This document shows positions 1 through 11,397 of a stretch of DNA of 64,000 nucleotides, piece after piece. This stretch comes from Liopterus haemorrhoidalis. Its lineage: Eukaryota > Arthropoda > Insecta > Coleoptera > Dytiscidae. The stretch lies in contig OZ020619.1 in NCBI GenBank assembly GCA_963971575.1, forward strand, positions 27,904,800 to 27,968,799, in the 5' to 3' direction. Below the pieces are notes generated by a model, which was given only the letters and a program-made list of their open reading frames with translations, was not told where the DNA came from and ran no database searches. Position numbers and translations under genes: made by a program. Within the stretch, counting starts at the first letter, position 1. Each line of letters opens with the position of its first letter.

Positions 1-221
1 TAATCTACAACAATGTTTAAAATACTATTATTTATTACAACTTGTAAATAATATCCATCGCAGCGCCAAACATTTTAACTAATTAACTTCCAGTGTAAAA
101 ACACGTTTATTATCCACGGATGAGCACCAATGCGCGCTACATTTTACGCTGCATGCAATATGAGCAGCTTTATGTATTTACAGTTGTATACGTAATGCAT
201 TTATTATTTGATGGTAGTAGA

Positions 222-1129
222 TAGGGTTGCCAGGCGTCCGGATAAAGCAGGACATAGTTAGGCTTTTTGATTGCGTGTCCGGCCAAAATAAACGGTGTCC
301 GGCTTGTCCGGCTTTTGTTAGGCTTTTTACATTTCGCAAGCGAGCGAGCGCCGTTTTCTGAACAATAACAAAGAGAACGTTAATTTCAAGATGCTGTTAG
401 CACACAATAAATGGGTAGCCTATTTTAAATGAGTAATCAAGATTGCTTTTCAGAATTCCTATCTATTTGTCAGTATTACTTTCCCAGGACATAACGCAAA
501 CGTTGAAAGAGTTTTTTCCTTGATAGGTCAGCAATGTTCAAAAGAACGCAACAGATTACATGTTAACACTGTAGCTAAAATGTTGGTAGTAGAATTTAAT
601 TTAAAACATTTGACGTGTAAGGATTTTTACAACTGCATTTTGAAAGAAACTGAGCTTTTAAAGCAGATTTCTGCCAACCAAAAATATGAATAATTATTTT
701 TATTGTTTAACTTAAAGTTTTGTTTTGTTTAGATTGTTTTTTTATTTTGTTTTGCTTTGGGAAGTAATAGCAAGTAAATAAGACTTATTTGTGCAATTGC
801 CTTTATTTAATTTAAGAAGAATTTAAAAATGTTGATAAATGTTTATCTAGAATATAATTTTGACTGATGACATTATTTGACTGATTAATAATAAATTATT
901 TAGACTGATTTGGCGTTTTATTTATTATTTATTTATTTTTTATTAGAATTTAACAAGATTTATGGTAATAATCAAAAAAGCTTGATTCTACATAAAATTT
1001 TTTTGTCGTACCTATTAATACTGAGAAACAAAATCCTCAATAATGTAGGGTGTCCGGCTTTTTTACCCAAACGTCCGGCCAAACTGGCTGGTCTGTTCGG
1101 CTATTAGGTTTGGCGACCTGGCAACCCTA
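222..1129 (+). mobile_element. hAT-family DNA transposon, deleted
   Basis: The ends form an inverted repeat (TAGGGTTGCC / GGCAACCCTA). They are flanked by an imperfect 8-bp target duplication: GTAGTAGA at 214-221 and GTCGTAGA at 1130-1137. The motif GTCCGGC or close variants recurs several times just inside both ends (230-320 and 1048-1100), as expected for hAT subterminal transposase-binding repeats. The interior keeps only the C-terminal part of a transposase. The 908-bp length is far below an autonomous hAT, so this is an internally deleted copy. Assignment to hAT rests on the 8-bp duplication and the dimerisation-domain remnant. Confidence 0.85.
433..693 (+). pseudogene. hAT transposase C-terminal dimerisation domain (remnant)
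   Basis: One frame reads through to a TAA at 691-693 and contains GHNANVERVFSLIGQQCSKE, then ERNRL and TVAKMLVVEFN. The pattern N-x-x-V-E-R-V-F-S followed by K-x-R-N-R-L is the conserved C-terminal dimerisation region (hATC) of hAT transposases. In-frame stop TGA at 430-432 precedes it, and no RNase H-fold catalytic residues remain. It lies centrally in the element delimited at 222-1129, on the same strand. This is a dead fragment; function cannot be expected. Confidence 0.85.
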
Positions 1130-1139
1130 GTCGTAGATA

Positions 1140-1675
1140 AAATATTTAAGTAGCCTGTATACCAATATTTAACCGGATGTAGAAAAAGTCTCATCGCATC
1201 AGGCCCATCATTTACATTAATTATTTGGATATTAATTAATCAAGTAATTTTAGAAGCTTTTGTACAATTATATCTTTATATATAAAAACCTATTACTGTT
1301 TGTTTGTTTGTCTGTCCTTTATGCAAAGCCAAACAGATGGACCGATTTTCACCAAATTTAGTACAGGAGGTAAAATAATCTGAGGAAAGTTTTAGTGAGA
1401 GTTCCAACTTCGTCCATGTTCCTCTAGGGTAGCTGCCATACGCCCCGGTACACAGGGACATGTCCCGGTTTTGATGTCTGTGTCCCAGTGTCCCTGTCCA
1501 AAAATCATTTGTCCCGGTCGATTTAAAATTTACGCAATTGGTTTTATTAAATTGAATCGCCCATTAATTTATATTATATTATTTTAGATTTGGTACAGAC
1601 GCATACACAAAAAAACATCACATTTTTCCAGTCGAACAGAGTGTTGTCTTTTTATTATTATTTTTTTTTTATTAA
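1140..1675. other. No gene; fragments of repeats
   Basis: Short TGTT/GTCT runs at 1288-1318 are followed by a tract resembling the 'accgattttcaccaaattt' module found next to GTCT microsatellites elsewhere in this window. At 1453-1525 the motif TGTCCC recurs around CAGGGACATGTCCCGG, which resembles the end of a hAT element, but no partner end or target duplication was found. The minus-strand frame over 1276-1461 has no recognisable domain. Confidence 0.4.
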
Positions 1676-1680
1676 TTTTT

Positions 1681-2597
1681 AGGGTTTTGTAGGTATGACC
1701 AAAAAACCCTTATACCGTCATTTTGTCGTCTGTCTGTCTGTCTGTCTGTTCGGTAAAAATTGTAGCCAAACGGCTAAACCTAGAGAGTTAAAATTTGGCA
1801 TGCTTATACAACTCTTTGACCCGCACATAGGAAAAATACTAAAACATCTAAAAAACATACCCCCCTAAAAATATAAACAAATATGTGCTCATCGAAAACA
1901 AAAATATTTTTTTTAAATTATGAGTAGGGTATCAAATGAAAGCCCTTAGTACGTGGATTAACAATAAAATTTTTATTTTTGAAAAATAAATTATTTTGAT
2001 GCGATTTTTGCCAAAATTGTGCAAAAAAAATTTTGTCCCACACCCTGTAGCCCAGATGGTTTAAACTAAAAATCTAAAAAAATTCTAAGTAATGTATATT
2101 GGTGTGAACCGAAATAGTACAACAGGAATTTTTGATCAGATTACGTTTTCGGAAAATAACGCATTTTTTGTGGTTTTTGGTTCACAAAGTACAAAAGTTA
2201 TACCAATGTAAGACACTCACATGCAAGGCGTACGATGGCGTTATTGGTTAGAGCACTGGTGTCGTAAGCTAAAACTCGCTGGTAAACGAAGGGTTTCGAG
2301 TTCGAGTACTAAGTGAATTTTATTTTTTTTGTTTTTTTTTTGCATTTTTATTATGTTGAAATTATTTTGTCAAAATTCTAGTTATATTTTGACAAATGTT
2401 GTATTTAATTTTTAAGAGCGTAAATTTAATAATTATCTTATTATATGATTAACAGACGATAAATTATTTTAAAAATATTGTTCATTTTGCCGTGATTACT
2501 ACAAAGTAAAATTTGTCCTACACACTCAGCATACCGCCTTCACTTATTATATACCTGCGAAACCCTGAAATGTGTGAATATTCACACTTCACATCAA
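1681..2597 (+). mobile_element. GT-1 composite (GTCT)n / tRNA-like repeat, copy A
   Basis: This copy begins AGGGTTTTGTAGGTATGACC and ends with the hairpin GTGTGAATATTCACAC followed by TTCACATCAA. Subterminal inverted repeats AGGGTTTTGTAGGTAT and ATACCTGCGAAACCCT lie near the two ends. Beside the first end the sequence can also fold as AGGGTTTT...AAAACCCT. A GTCT tract is at 1729-1750 and a tRNA-like cassette at about 2228-2312. The flanks are TTTTTA on both sides. Equivalent copies lie at 26956-27876, 36282-37223, 39272-40324 and 41576-42694. The architecture resembles Helentron-associated non-autonomous elements such as Drosophila DINE-1, which also carry a GTCY microsatellite; this classification is inference. 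Confidence 0.8.
2228..2312 (+). ncRNA. tRNA-like cassette inside GT-1 copy A
   Basis: An A-box-like TGGCGTTATTGGTTAGAGCA and a B-box-like GTTTCGAGTTCGAGTAC are spaced as in a tRNA gene. Runs of T follow within 20-40 bp (2323-2340), which could end Pol III transcription. Stems are too degraded for a functional tRNA. Copies B and C carry a clearly related cassette; copies D and E carry different ones. Confidence 0.55.
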
Positions 2598-2604
2598 TTT
2601 TTTA

Positions 2605-3390
2605 AAATACTGCAATTTATAATAAAGGTATGATTATCGATAAAAAAAAAAAAATTAGCGGTTTGGGAGGGGGGGTCCCTATCGGTAGTCCGACAATTAT
2701 GGCACCACTAGGTACTCTAGGGAGCGTTATGGGGGGAAACCATTATTTTTCACTCTCCGTGCAGTTTAAATTGATTACGTAGGCTAAACCTTAAGAGATA
2801 TATCGATATAATCTAGACAAAAACTGTAGTTCTTAACTAGATCTAAAAAAAAAAGTCAGAGAACGCATTTACCTATCATGCATCGATATCATATATTGGG
2901 CAATTTTCTGTTTTTTAAACGTAATAGTTTTTTATTATAAAGTTTATGTGTGCATAACATCGGAGTTTTCTAGTGATGTATCAATTATTTTAGAATTACA
3001 AATTAGGGCATTTTACGTAGAATCATAATGAATTTAACACTATACATCAAAGATTAATAATAACAGAGTTATCACAGTGTAAAGGGTACACATGCACATA
3101 AATGTTTAAAGTTGTAAATATATGTCGCTATTTGGTGCGGAAATTACCAATAGATGGCAGTGCTGTAAATTTCTGTATTTCCCATCGTCTAATAGTTAAT
3201 TGCAAATTATATAATCTTTTTACATATTTAACTTCAACGTTGTGAGCGTTATATTCTACTGTCTTCGTTTTAAAGTAGTGAAATACCATGGCGAATCACG
3301 GGTGCCCCCACTAGTTTATTTTATAAAATAAATACTTAAATAAAAAAAATATGTACTTATTAAAAATTATTTTTTTATATATTATTTTAA
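2605..3390. other. AT-rich stretch without recognisable features
   Basis: No open frame of note, no paired terminal repeats and no coding similarity were recognised. A G-rich patch lies at 2660-2680. Confidence 0.4.
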
Positions 3391-3399
3391 ACTGATTTT

Positions 3400-3447
3400 G
3401 TAGAGGCGTCGGGGGGTTAATTCGAAAAAGTTTGGGAAACATTAGTC
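3400..3447. mobile_element. Probable orphan hAT element end
   Basis: The sequence AAAAAGTTTGGGAAACATTAG is the inverse of the common hAT end CAGTGTTTCCCAAACTTTTT. No matching left end was found. It abuts the TTAA MITE that starts at 3452. Confidence 0.4.
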
Positions 3448-3451
3448 TTAA

Positions 3452-4183
3452 GGCGGCGCACAACCCTATAGTTCCCTATAGTTTCTTATACAAAACTAAT
3501 AATCGGAAATAAAATTAATAACAATCTATAGGTATATCGGCCTATAGTTTATCTATCTAATAGGATATTTTAAATTTAAGAAAAAACTGTCATGTAATTG
3601 TAATTAAGCAAATTGCATTATAGGCGCCATCTTGTAAACCAATCGACGCACATTTGCGTACGATGCGGCAAATTGTAGCTAAAGCTTCATTCTACAAAAG
3701 GGTTTTAGCTATTATGTATTCTATATTGGTAGTCTATATTTGCCGCCATCTTGAATCTGCCGCGGTTCTCAAAATAGGTGTAACGGGTAAAAATGATTTA
3801 ATTTTTGTGAAGAATACGTGTACCAAGTGGTATTCCATTATCATCAAGTATAATATTTTTCGACGAGGGTTCTAAACTATAAGTAATCAAGTCGAAAAAA
3901 ATGTTAACGTATTACTTGAACATTTCTACACAAAACTATATAAATATAAAAATTATTTGAAACCCATAAATAGATTTAAAAAATTACAGAACAATGTTGC
4001 TGATGTCAATTATTAAGTTATTGAGCGATAATATTTTTACAATAAATATTTCTACAATTAAAAATATCTTATTAGATAGATAAAAATTCGGTGCAAAATT
4101 TGATGTATAAATTAATACTAATTTTATTTCAGATTGTTAGTTTTGTATAAGAAATAGGTAACCTCTAGGGGTTATACGCAGCC
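3452..4183. mobile_element. TTAA-flanked foldback MITE, copy 1
   Basis: Arms of about 130 bp are inverted repeats: GGCGGCGCACAACCCTATAG at the left pairs with the right end read in reverse as GGCTGCGTATAACCCCTAGAG. Both ends abut TTAA (3448-3451 and 4184-4187), the target duplication used by piggyBac and some other superfamilies. No transposase is present; the 73-codon frame at 3654-3875 has no recognisable domain. A second copy is at 10005-10756. Confidence 0.8.
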
Positions 4184-4189
4184 TTAAAG

Positions 4190-4790
4190 ATACCGTCTAA
4201 TTTTTGAGAAACAATAACTTTTCACTTGCCTTTATGCAAATGTGAAAGAAAATCCACATTTTTATTTTCATTATTTATATTACAATGCCAGAAAGATACT
4301 CAAGCAATTAAAGATCCAACGGCCTTAGAGAATCTATTTATAAAAACGTTCTTATTCGCAAACCTTGAGGAAGTAAACCGTTGTTTAACATCAACGATCC
4401 ACTTGTTTGCTATTTTTTGTACAAATTCAACGTCATTCTTTTGAAATTTAATTAGCCTGCTGATCGCAGTAAACCGTCTATCGCAGTTTCTTGTATATCT
4501 TGGTAGTAAAACCAAAAATATCTTTGTGCGCAATATATACAGACAGTTGCACTTTGAATACGATATTTGCTGATTAATATTGACGTAACTACATGTTCTT
4601 TGTAGATTGTACAGTTGGGCCAGGTCATATGGTGAATTAATTTCGAGAACACAAAAACTGCTGAAAAGTGAAACATGTAACTGTATATTATATCAGATAG
4701 GATTACTGTTGTAATTTGTAATTTCATATTTCCCAAATCCAGAGAAAACTTGGTCAGGAAATCAGGAGAATAGGAGAATTACTCTTCGAA
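4190..4790. other. No recognised gene
   Basis: Overlapping short frames on both strands (for example minus 4300-4533, with KIANKWIVDVKQRF) contain no domain I can name. No terminal repeats were seen. Confidence 0.35.
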
Positions 4791-4821
4791 TCCAGAAGTA
4801 CGCACTACCCCCTAGTGCCCA

Positions 4822-5035
4822 AGGGAGACATAAAAAGTTACGGGACATAAAAAGTTACGGGACATAAAAAGTTAGGGGGACATAAAAAGTTAGTGGGTCA
4901 AAAAGTTAGTGGGGGACAAAAAGTTGGGGGGGGGTCAAAAAATTACAGAGCAAACATTTAGGGGGGCAAAATGTTAGAAGGACAAAAAGTTAGGGGGCAA
5001 AAAGTTAGAGGGGCAAAAAGTTAGGGGGGCCATAG
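4822..5035. repeat. GGGGACAAAAAGTTA minisatellite
   Basis: About a dozen degenerate units of 15-20 bp alternate a G-run with (ACA)TAAAAAGTTA or ACAAAAAGTTA. G-run lengths vary between units, as expected for replication slippage. Confidence 0.9.
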
Positions 5036-5039
5036 AATG

Positions 5040-5950
5040 TATATGTGTTACATTGCTTCCCTGAACTCCATTCGAATTTAAAAAGGTATGGAAAAGAGCC
5101 AGAGGGCCACTCGCGGCCCGCTTCCATCGATTTTTTTGCATGTGAATTATAGAATAATATTGCTCTTCACTCTTTTATTTTACTAAAACATACCTTTTGA
5201 AGTCATATTTAGTTTGTGTTCGATAGTCATTTTGAAGATTTACAAATTTTAAAAACATTTGTATTGGTATCAAATGGTGTTTACATTTGACATTTTATAA
5301 TACGCACTGATGTGTTTTGATACTTGTCTTAACATATCGTAATAACATAACTTAATAACATAACTTATAGTAATTTCTAAAAACCTTTTTTATTTAGTTT
5401 GTTGTTTATTTAGCAGTTTTGTATTCAGTTATATATTTTCTTATAGATGTCTTATAGATTTACATTTGATATTGTGTGTAGTGCATAGATTTTTAAGTTA
5501 AATTCAACTTATTTCTATTTTCTTTTCTTTGATCATATTTTTGGATCACATCAGTGCTTTTTAGGACTACTAGGCCTGTTATTATAGTTTATTTGTTTTT
5601 GTTCTGTTCTTATTTTTATATTTTCATTTCATTACGATACAAGTGACAGCGTACGAATAATACATTCGTTAAATGGATGCTATGTAGACGTACTAAACAT
5701 GACGTCACAAAAATATGTGACGCAACTGCACTGATTCGCTGACTGCCTTATGTCAAGATAGCGGGAACATAATTTTTCTCAAAAAACGCGATGTGAGAGC
5801 AAGTTGGAAAAAAAAATAGATGACCAAAGTTTACCCAAAGAATCAAACTGTAGTACTGAAATTTTTCTGAATACAACTGCAACATTTCAAGGTCAACGCT
5901 GATTTTTTAAATGAGAATGTATGTTTTGTTGGATATCTTTGGATAGAGCT
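5040..5950. other. AT-rich stretch, no gene
   Basis: The motif GGGCCACTCGCGGCCCGC at 5104-5122 resembles hAT-MITE ends such as the one at 19590-19865, but no second end was found. The remainder shows nothing recognisable. Confidence 0.35.
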
Positions 5951-5954
5951 TAAA

Positions 5955-6505
5955 AAAAAACATCTTTTACTCAAATATTTTTTTAATTATCTTTTACCTA
6001 TGTTTCGAAGATAGTTTTTTAAATAATTTAACGTGGAAAATAATCTTTCAGCAGTACATGTTTTTAACAGCTTTTATAGAAATATATTTGGATAATTTTT
6101 TTAATACACATCTGCCACATTCTATAGTTGATTTTGGTGGCATATTTATATTAGCTACTTACTTGCCGTTACTTGTATTCTGAAGTTAAAATATTTAAAT
6201 TACAATCATCTAAATCAAAAGAATATGTTTGATGTAAGGTTTCGAGTATATTTTTATACTTCGCATTATTTTGCTCTGGAATTAAAATAACTAAAGCAAT
6301 CTATATTTTAGCTGTTCAATGATTGAATAAAAAATTTAGTAAACCCGGTTATTCTGTAGTAAATTTTAAGCGTTTCTGCTCTTATATTATTAAAATCAAG
6401 TAAAATAAACAAATTTAAAAAATATTATTTATTTCTGTTGATTTTATTGTTCTTGAACAATTGAGGGGCACGTGCACCCAACCCTCATCATTGGTACGCC
6501 TCTGC
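5955..6505 (-). pseudogene. hAT transposase C-terminal remnant (ZMYM1-like group)
   Basis: Minus-strand frames contain KYKNILETLHQTYSFDLDD (about 6200-6260) and further down TAERLFSTLNYLKNYLRN (about 6015-6065). The latter is the hAT C-terminal A-E-R-x-F-S-x-L motif. Frames are broken by several stops and shifts. The segment ends at about 6505 in GCCTCTGCA, the inverse of a typical hAT end (CAGAGGCGTACC), so this is probably the 5' end of the same element on the minus strand. No 8-bp duplication was confirmed. Confidence 0.6.
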
Positions 6506-6577
6506 ACTTTCTAATAGGCAAAGACGCAGTTTGGCTGGTCTTTCCCCGTATATCAAAAAGCTGGCGCCGGTTCTGAG

Positions 6578-8464
6578 TACGAGAGGTGATCTGAAAGTTT
6601 CGAGAACGAACTAAAAGACGGAGTGGCGCACGTATGTCGATCATATGTTTTGAAAGCCTAATCTTTCATCTAACTGTCAAGTTTCCAAACTGATCGTGCA
6701 TACAGTATAGCCGAGACACTCAACTAAAGCAACAAATTACGTACATTTTCTTAATTATGGATAGAATCGAGTTCCGTGCACTGATAAAACTTTTCTTTTT
6801 AAAAAGCTTAAATGCTTAAAGGGATGGTAGTGAGCAGACAACCCAGCAAACATTTTTATACGGGCCAGTACTGTTGAAGCACATACACCCCGGCATTGAA
6901 AGTAATGGGCCAGTGCTGGCATTTCGCACTGGGCCAGTACCCCGGTGGCCCCGTGGCCGTTAGCTGGCTCATTGATCAGTTGCTGGCCCAGCAACGGTAA
7001 AGTGCAAAATAATCGCATTAGTTGCAAGATTATTTCTGATGGACCAGTGCTTATATTATACCCACTCTCTACTATTTCAAATGTAACATATGTGTAATTA
7101 CCCAGTATTAAAATAAATTAATGGTTAGGTGCAAAATAAATACTCATTTGGCCATTTTCACCATCGTTGAATAAATTTATTTAACAAATAAAGTTGACAA
7201 TGTCGTATCGGTTTTAAACTATTAATGAAGGAATTAACATTGCTGTCAATAGAATGATGCGATATTGTTAACTTAAGTTGTTAAATCAATTTATTCAACG
7301 ATGGTAAAACTGGCCGGTTGTAAACAGTTATAATTTATTGATTTATTTATAAATATTAAATAAATATAATTTCAAGAATAACAAGAATTAGTTTATTTAA
7401 TTTATTAATTTAATGAAGAATTTTAAGAAAATGGTTTTAAGATAAGGGGTGACTAATAATTTTCGCCAATATTCGTCTAGTATTATCTACCACATCTTTT
7501 CCTCCTGACTTGAAGAGTGCCAACCTAAAGAAATCATACTTGTTAAAATAAATTCAATAATCAAATTTTATAAGCATTAATGCTATAAGCTGTTCACTTT
7601 TGTAAGAACAAACTAGATCTGATTATTTTGGTGATTTTTATAGTGTATTACTGACTTTTAGAAACTTGGTTATATTGTAAAAAAAGCTTTACAGTTTTGG
7701 ATTAAGTTTGTATTATTTTAGATTAGTATTATATTTACAAAACATTTAAGATGTCACTATTCAAAATGAAATATGACAAATTAAACAATTTAACATGAAA
7801 CAGTTTGTGTAAACTACGCCCTTAAATCTAACAAAACACACACAAATCACAATAAAAACTGTCTAATGCGCTCACAAAACAATAACTTTTCAAATACACA
7901 TCTTGACAAACTGTCCACCAACACATCTCAACATGTAATGGCTAACCCTACAAGGCCACGCCGTTAGGGCGTTTTATGACTTAAAACAATCAGACTTTTC
8001 AAATTATTACATTCAAAAAATGTTTAGTTTTAAGTAAAAAGTATGAGTGAAGAAGAGACGATACATCAATGGCCCAGCTAACGGCCACCGGAACACCAGG
8101 GTACTGGCCAAGTGCGAAATGCCAGCACTGGCCCATTACTTTCAATGCCGGGGAGTATGTGCTTCAACAGTTCTGGCCCGTATAAAAATGTTTGCTTGGA
8201 TTAATACAAATAAGGAGTGCTTATAAAATGCTGGTAAAGTACTTCGTATAGACGGAGTGCGAAATACAAATGTGAAGTACATTATTAATACTGGCGTTGC
8301 ACTTACTTTTGGTGCCAGCAATTTACCAGCAGTAAAAGTAGTTTGCCGGCATTCGGTCGTTAGTTGAATGTTTGCTGGGTTCTTATTTTTCTGACGGAAT
8401 GAAAGTTCTTGAAAAACGTTGGACTAAATGTATGGAGCTGAATGGAAATTATGTAGAAAAATAA
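6578..8464 (+). pseudogene. Mariner element, internally deleted and split by a foldback element
   Basis: A mariner transposase start is seen at 6757 (MDRIEFRALIKLFF, stop at 6817-6819). The matching C-terminus is at 8390-8464 (SDGMKVLEKRWTKCMELNGN then YVEK and stop). Both parts match the ends of DD34D mariner transposases, with the whole catalytic core deleted. The left terminal repeat is probably ACGAGAGGTGATCTGAAAG at 6579. The element at 6840-8381 sits exactly between the two coding pieces, so it inserted after the internal deletion or at its junction. Confidence 0.7.
6840..8381. mobile_element. Foldback element with AACCCAGCAAACAT ends
   Basis: Ends AACCCAGCAAACAT (6840) and ATGTTTGCTGGGTT (8368-8381) are perfect inverses. 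A long second pair of arms repeats the theme: 6845-6990 (ATTTTTATACGGGCCAGTA, then CAGTGCTGGCATTTCGCACT) pairs with 8070-8195. A small inner inverted repeat around TTCACCATCGTTGAATAAA (7157 and 7280-7305) is also present. No transposase frame is seen. The right side has an extra outer segment (8196-8381) missing from the left, so the element may be composite. Confidence 0.75.
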
Positions 8465-8510
8465 ATAGTACTACAATTTTGCCCCCAAAAAGTTTTCTAT
8501 CTAGTTTCCT

Positions 8511-8957
8511 TGTCTGTGTTACACTTTTTAACTGAGTGTGTACAGTTTGAGGATGTCAGGGAGAGATTAGGCCTGTGCTATGATCTGTCAGTTGCTTTAG
8601 GTGACGACAGAGTACTCATGAACAGGCTGATACTCTTTCTGAGAGAATCGAACTTACTGTTTTATTTGTGAAGTCTTGCATCTTATTTTAATGTGTTTTT
8701 TTATCGACCTGTGATAGTCGATGATAATTGTTCCCTTTACAGCCTCTTACCATCACCCTGCGTCTGTTCATTTTTTCGAACAGACATTTTACCTTATTTA
8801 TTTGTATTTGTCCGTGCAAATTTTTTTTTATTGAGTATGCGTATTTTTAATGATTTTATTTATTTATTGTGTAATTTATTGTTTTTAATATGTAGTGTAG
8901 TCATTTAGATAGGCTACGTTAGGCGCAAATAGCTTTTTTGCTGTGCGCCAAAACTAA
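8511..8957 (+). mobile_element. LINE 3' end, copy 1 (RNase H-bearing family)
   Basis: The segment matches the last coding part and 3' UTR of the LINE at 44157-45281. Shared pieces include the frame around RLGLCYDL, DDRV-MNRLILFLRESNLLFY, then the UTR with CAGCCTCTTACCATCACC and the terminal GTGCGCCAAAACTAAC. It is strongly 5'-truncated. Confidence 0.85.
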
Positions 8958-9318
8958 CTGTACAGTTCGAGGATGTCAGGGAGAGGTTAGGCCTGTGCTA
9001 TGTTGTCAGTTGCTTTAGGTGACGACAGAGTAGTCATGGACAGGCTGATACTCTTTCTGAGAGAATCGAACTTACTGTTTTATTTGTGTTGCACCTTATT
9101 TTAATCTGTTTTATTATTAGCCTGTGATATTCGATGGTAATTGGTCCCCTTATAGCCTCTTACCATCACCTTTCGTATGTTCATTTTTTCGAACAGACTT
9201 TTTATCTTATTTATTTGTATTTGTCCGTGCAAGATTTCTTCTATTGCGTATTTTAATGATAAATAAATAAATAAATAATTTATTTATAGTTCAATTTATT
9301 GTTTTTAATATGTCGAAT
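8958..9318 (+). mobile_element. LINE 3' end, copy 2, adjacent
   Basis: A second, shorter copy begins GTACAGTTCGAGGATGTCAGG immediately after the end of copy 1, in the same orientation. It contains the same coding tail and UTR and fades out near 9318 without the GCGCCAAAAACTAAC end. Arrangement suggests a local duplication of the 3' end or two insertions at one site. Confidence 0.75.
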
Positions 9319-9922
9319 TTAAGATATAAAACTGTACATTATTTAATAATTAATCTTAAAAACCATGTTTATGGGATTATTTTGACATATTTCTTGATTA
9401 ATTTTCTGGAGGATTACTGTCTGCTGTACGTTTTATATTTTAAGCAAGAGTTCATGAATTTAGGTTAATTTGCAGTGTACGTTTGAAAGTATACTTTTTG
9501 ATACTTTAGCCTTCGATATGTTAGAGAAATTACTAACAAGGTATGAGTAAAAATTAGAGAGGACTTGGTTTCTTTTTGGATAGTACAAAAAACCTTTTCT
9601 ATACTTCCATATCTTACATATGCCCACTACTGACGCTTCATTATCCTTTCAGATACGTTTTTCCTTTCTGTCTTATCAATTTTCGCAAGTATTCGCTTCT
9701 TTATTAAGTATCAGGACTTCAGAAAAAAATACGTGGACTACTCTAGGTGACTGCCTAAGGGCGAACGATCACAATGGCTGCCAATATTTTTTTGTTTTCG
9801 TATTAAAAAGTGATTATTTACATTTATTTTGATAATTTAGTATTTTCTATTCATATTATGTAATTGAATTAATAAGTTTTTGATAAATCTCAACATACAC
9901 TTTCCTTTATACGGTATTTTTG
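9319..9922. other. No recognised gene
   Basis: The 70-codon plus-strand frame at 9620-9832 has no recognisable domain and the remainder is AT-rich. Confidence 0.4.
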
Positions 9923-11350
9923 AAAACCGACTCCCGACTCCAACACCCGACTCCTTTTTAAGATGAACTAAATGGAATTTGTATTTTCTTAAGTTATCAC
10001 TTAACGCTACGTACAACCCCCAGAGATTATTAGTTTCTTATACAAAACTAACAATCTGAAATAAAATTAGTGCCAATCTATACATCAAATTTTGCACAGG
10101 ATTTTTATCTATCTAATAGGATATTTTTGATTGTAGAAAAAATTATTGTAAAAATGTTATTGATAAATAACTTAATAATAGATATTTCACAACAATGTTC
10201 TGTAATTTTTTAAATATATTTATGGGTTTCAAATAATTTTTATATTTATATAGTTTTGTGTAGAAATGTTCAAATAATACGTTAACATTTTTTTCTACAT
10301 GATTGTTTATAGTTTAGAGCCTTCGTAGAAAAATATTATACTTGATGATAATGAAATGCCACTTGGTACAAGTATTCTTTACATAAAATGAAACATTTTT
10401 ATTCGCAGCACCTATATTGAGAACCGCGGTATATTCGAGGTGGCGGCAAAAGTAGATTACCAAGTACAATAACTATAAGTAATTTTCACAATAGAACAAA
10501 TTATCTCCAAACATATTTGTAGAATGAAGCTTTAGCTACAATTTGCCGCATGGTACACAAATATACATCGAATGGTTTACAAGATGGCGTCTATAACGCA
10601 AGTTGTTTATTTACAATTACATGACAGTTTTTTTGTTAATTATAAATATCCTATTAGGTAGATAAAAAGTCGCTGAAAATTTTGATGTATAGATTGTTAC
10701 TAATTTAATTTCAGGTTGTTAGTCTTGTATAGGAAACTGTACGGTTGTGCGCACCCTTAAGCTCATTTTTTAACAATCGAAGTGGGTTTTTGTTATTAGA
10801 TTTCAATCTCTAGCTCCGTTTAAACCGAAGAAACAGACTATACTTACATTAAATATCTTGGGATGGGGTGAGCTGCTTTTATAAATGTCATTTTCATTTC
10901 ATCTTGACATTTTGTGTAATTTGTAATAGAAATTTTCGAATATTTTAGATTTAAAAATATTTTATTGTATTTTATAAACTTTATTTTCATGTCATTTTTT
11001 TTCTTTTGACATTAGATTTTGGCTACTAACATGAAACATGAAATAATCACGAAGCTCGTTACAATTTGAGAAACTAAATATCCAGTTTAGGTCCGCTTAG
11101 ACATAATAAACAGAGTATACAGAAAAAGATAAACGGATACGAGTAAAAACAAAAAATTTTTACTGTCTCTTGATATTAATCTGTTAATAGGAGTAGTTTT
11201 AATCAAATTTTAAACTGGAAAGCATGAAGGAAACCGGGTAAAACCGGTATGGAATATTTTAAATTTCATTTTCGTTCCTAAACAGAAAACAAAATGTCGT
11301 TTCGATTGATTAAAATAAAAATTAAATTAAAGATTAAATTAAAAGATTAA
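9923..11350. mobile_element. hAT element with CGACTCC ends, copy L (eroded)
   Basis: CCGACTCCCGACTCCAACACCCGACTCC at 9928-9956 is the eroded left end of the family defined at 16565-17619. From 10770 to 11300 the interior aligns with 16745-17405: AAACAGACTATACTTACATT, GTCATTTTCATTTCATCTTG, CATGAAACATGAAATAATCAC and others match. The right CGACTCC end is missing. A TTAA MITE is inserted at 10005-10756. Confidence 0.8.
10005..10756. mobile_element. TTAA-flanked foldback MITE, copy 2
   Basis: Same family as 3452-4183. The left end begins CGCTACGTACAACCCCC after TTAA (10001-10004); the right end is GGTTGTGCGCACCC before TTAA (10757-10760). In the related element at 16731-16750 the corresponding position lacks this insert, so an approximate empty site is available. 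Confidence 0.85.
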
Positions 11351-11397
11351 AATATGGGTATTAAAATAATGAAAAGATTAAAACAAATAGAATCGGA

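Noticed and set aside
910..1107. 65-codon plus frame
   Set aside because: Overlaps the right end of the hAT element; AT-rich and without domain.
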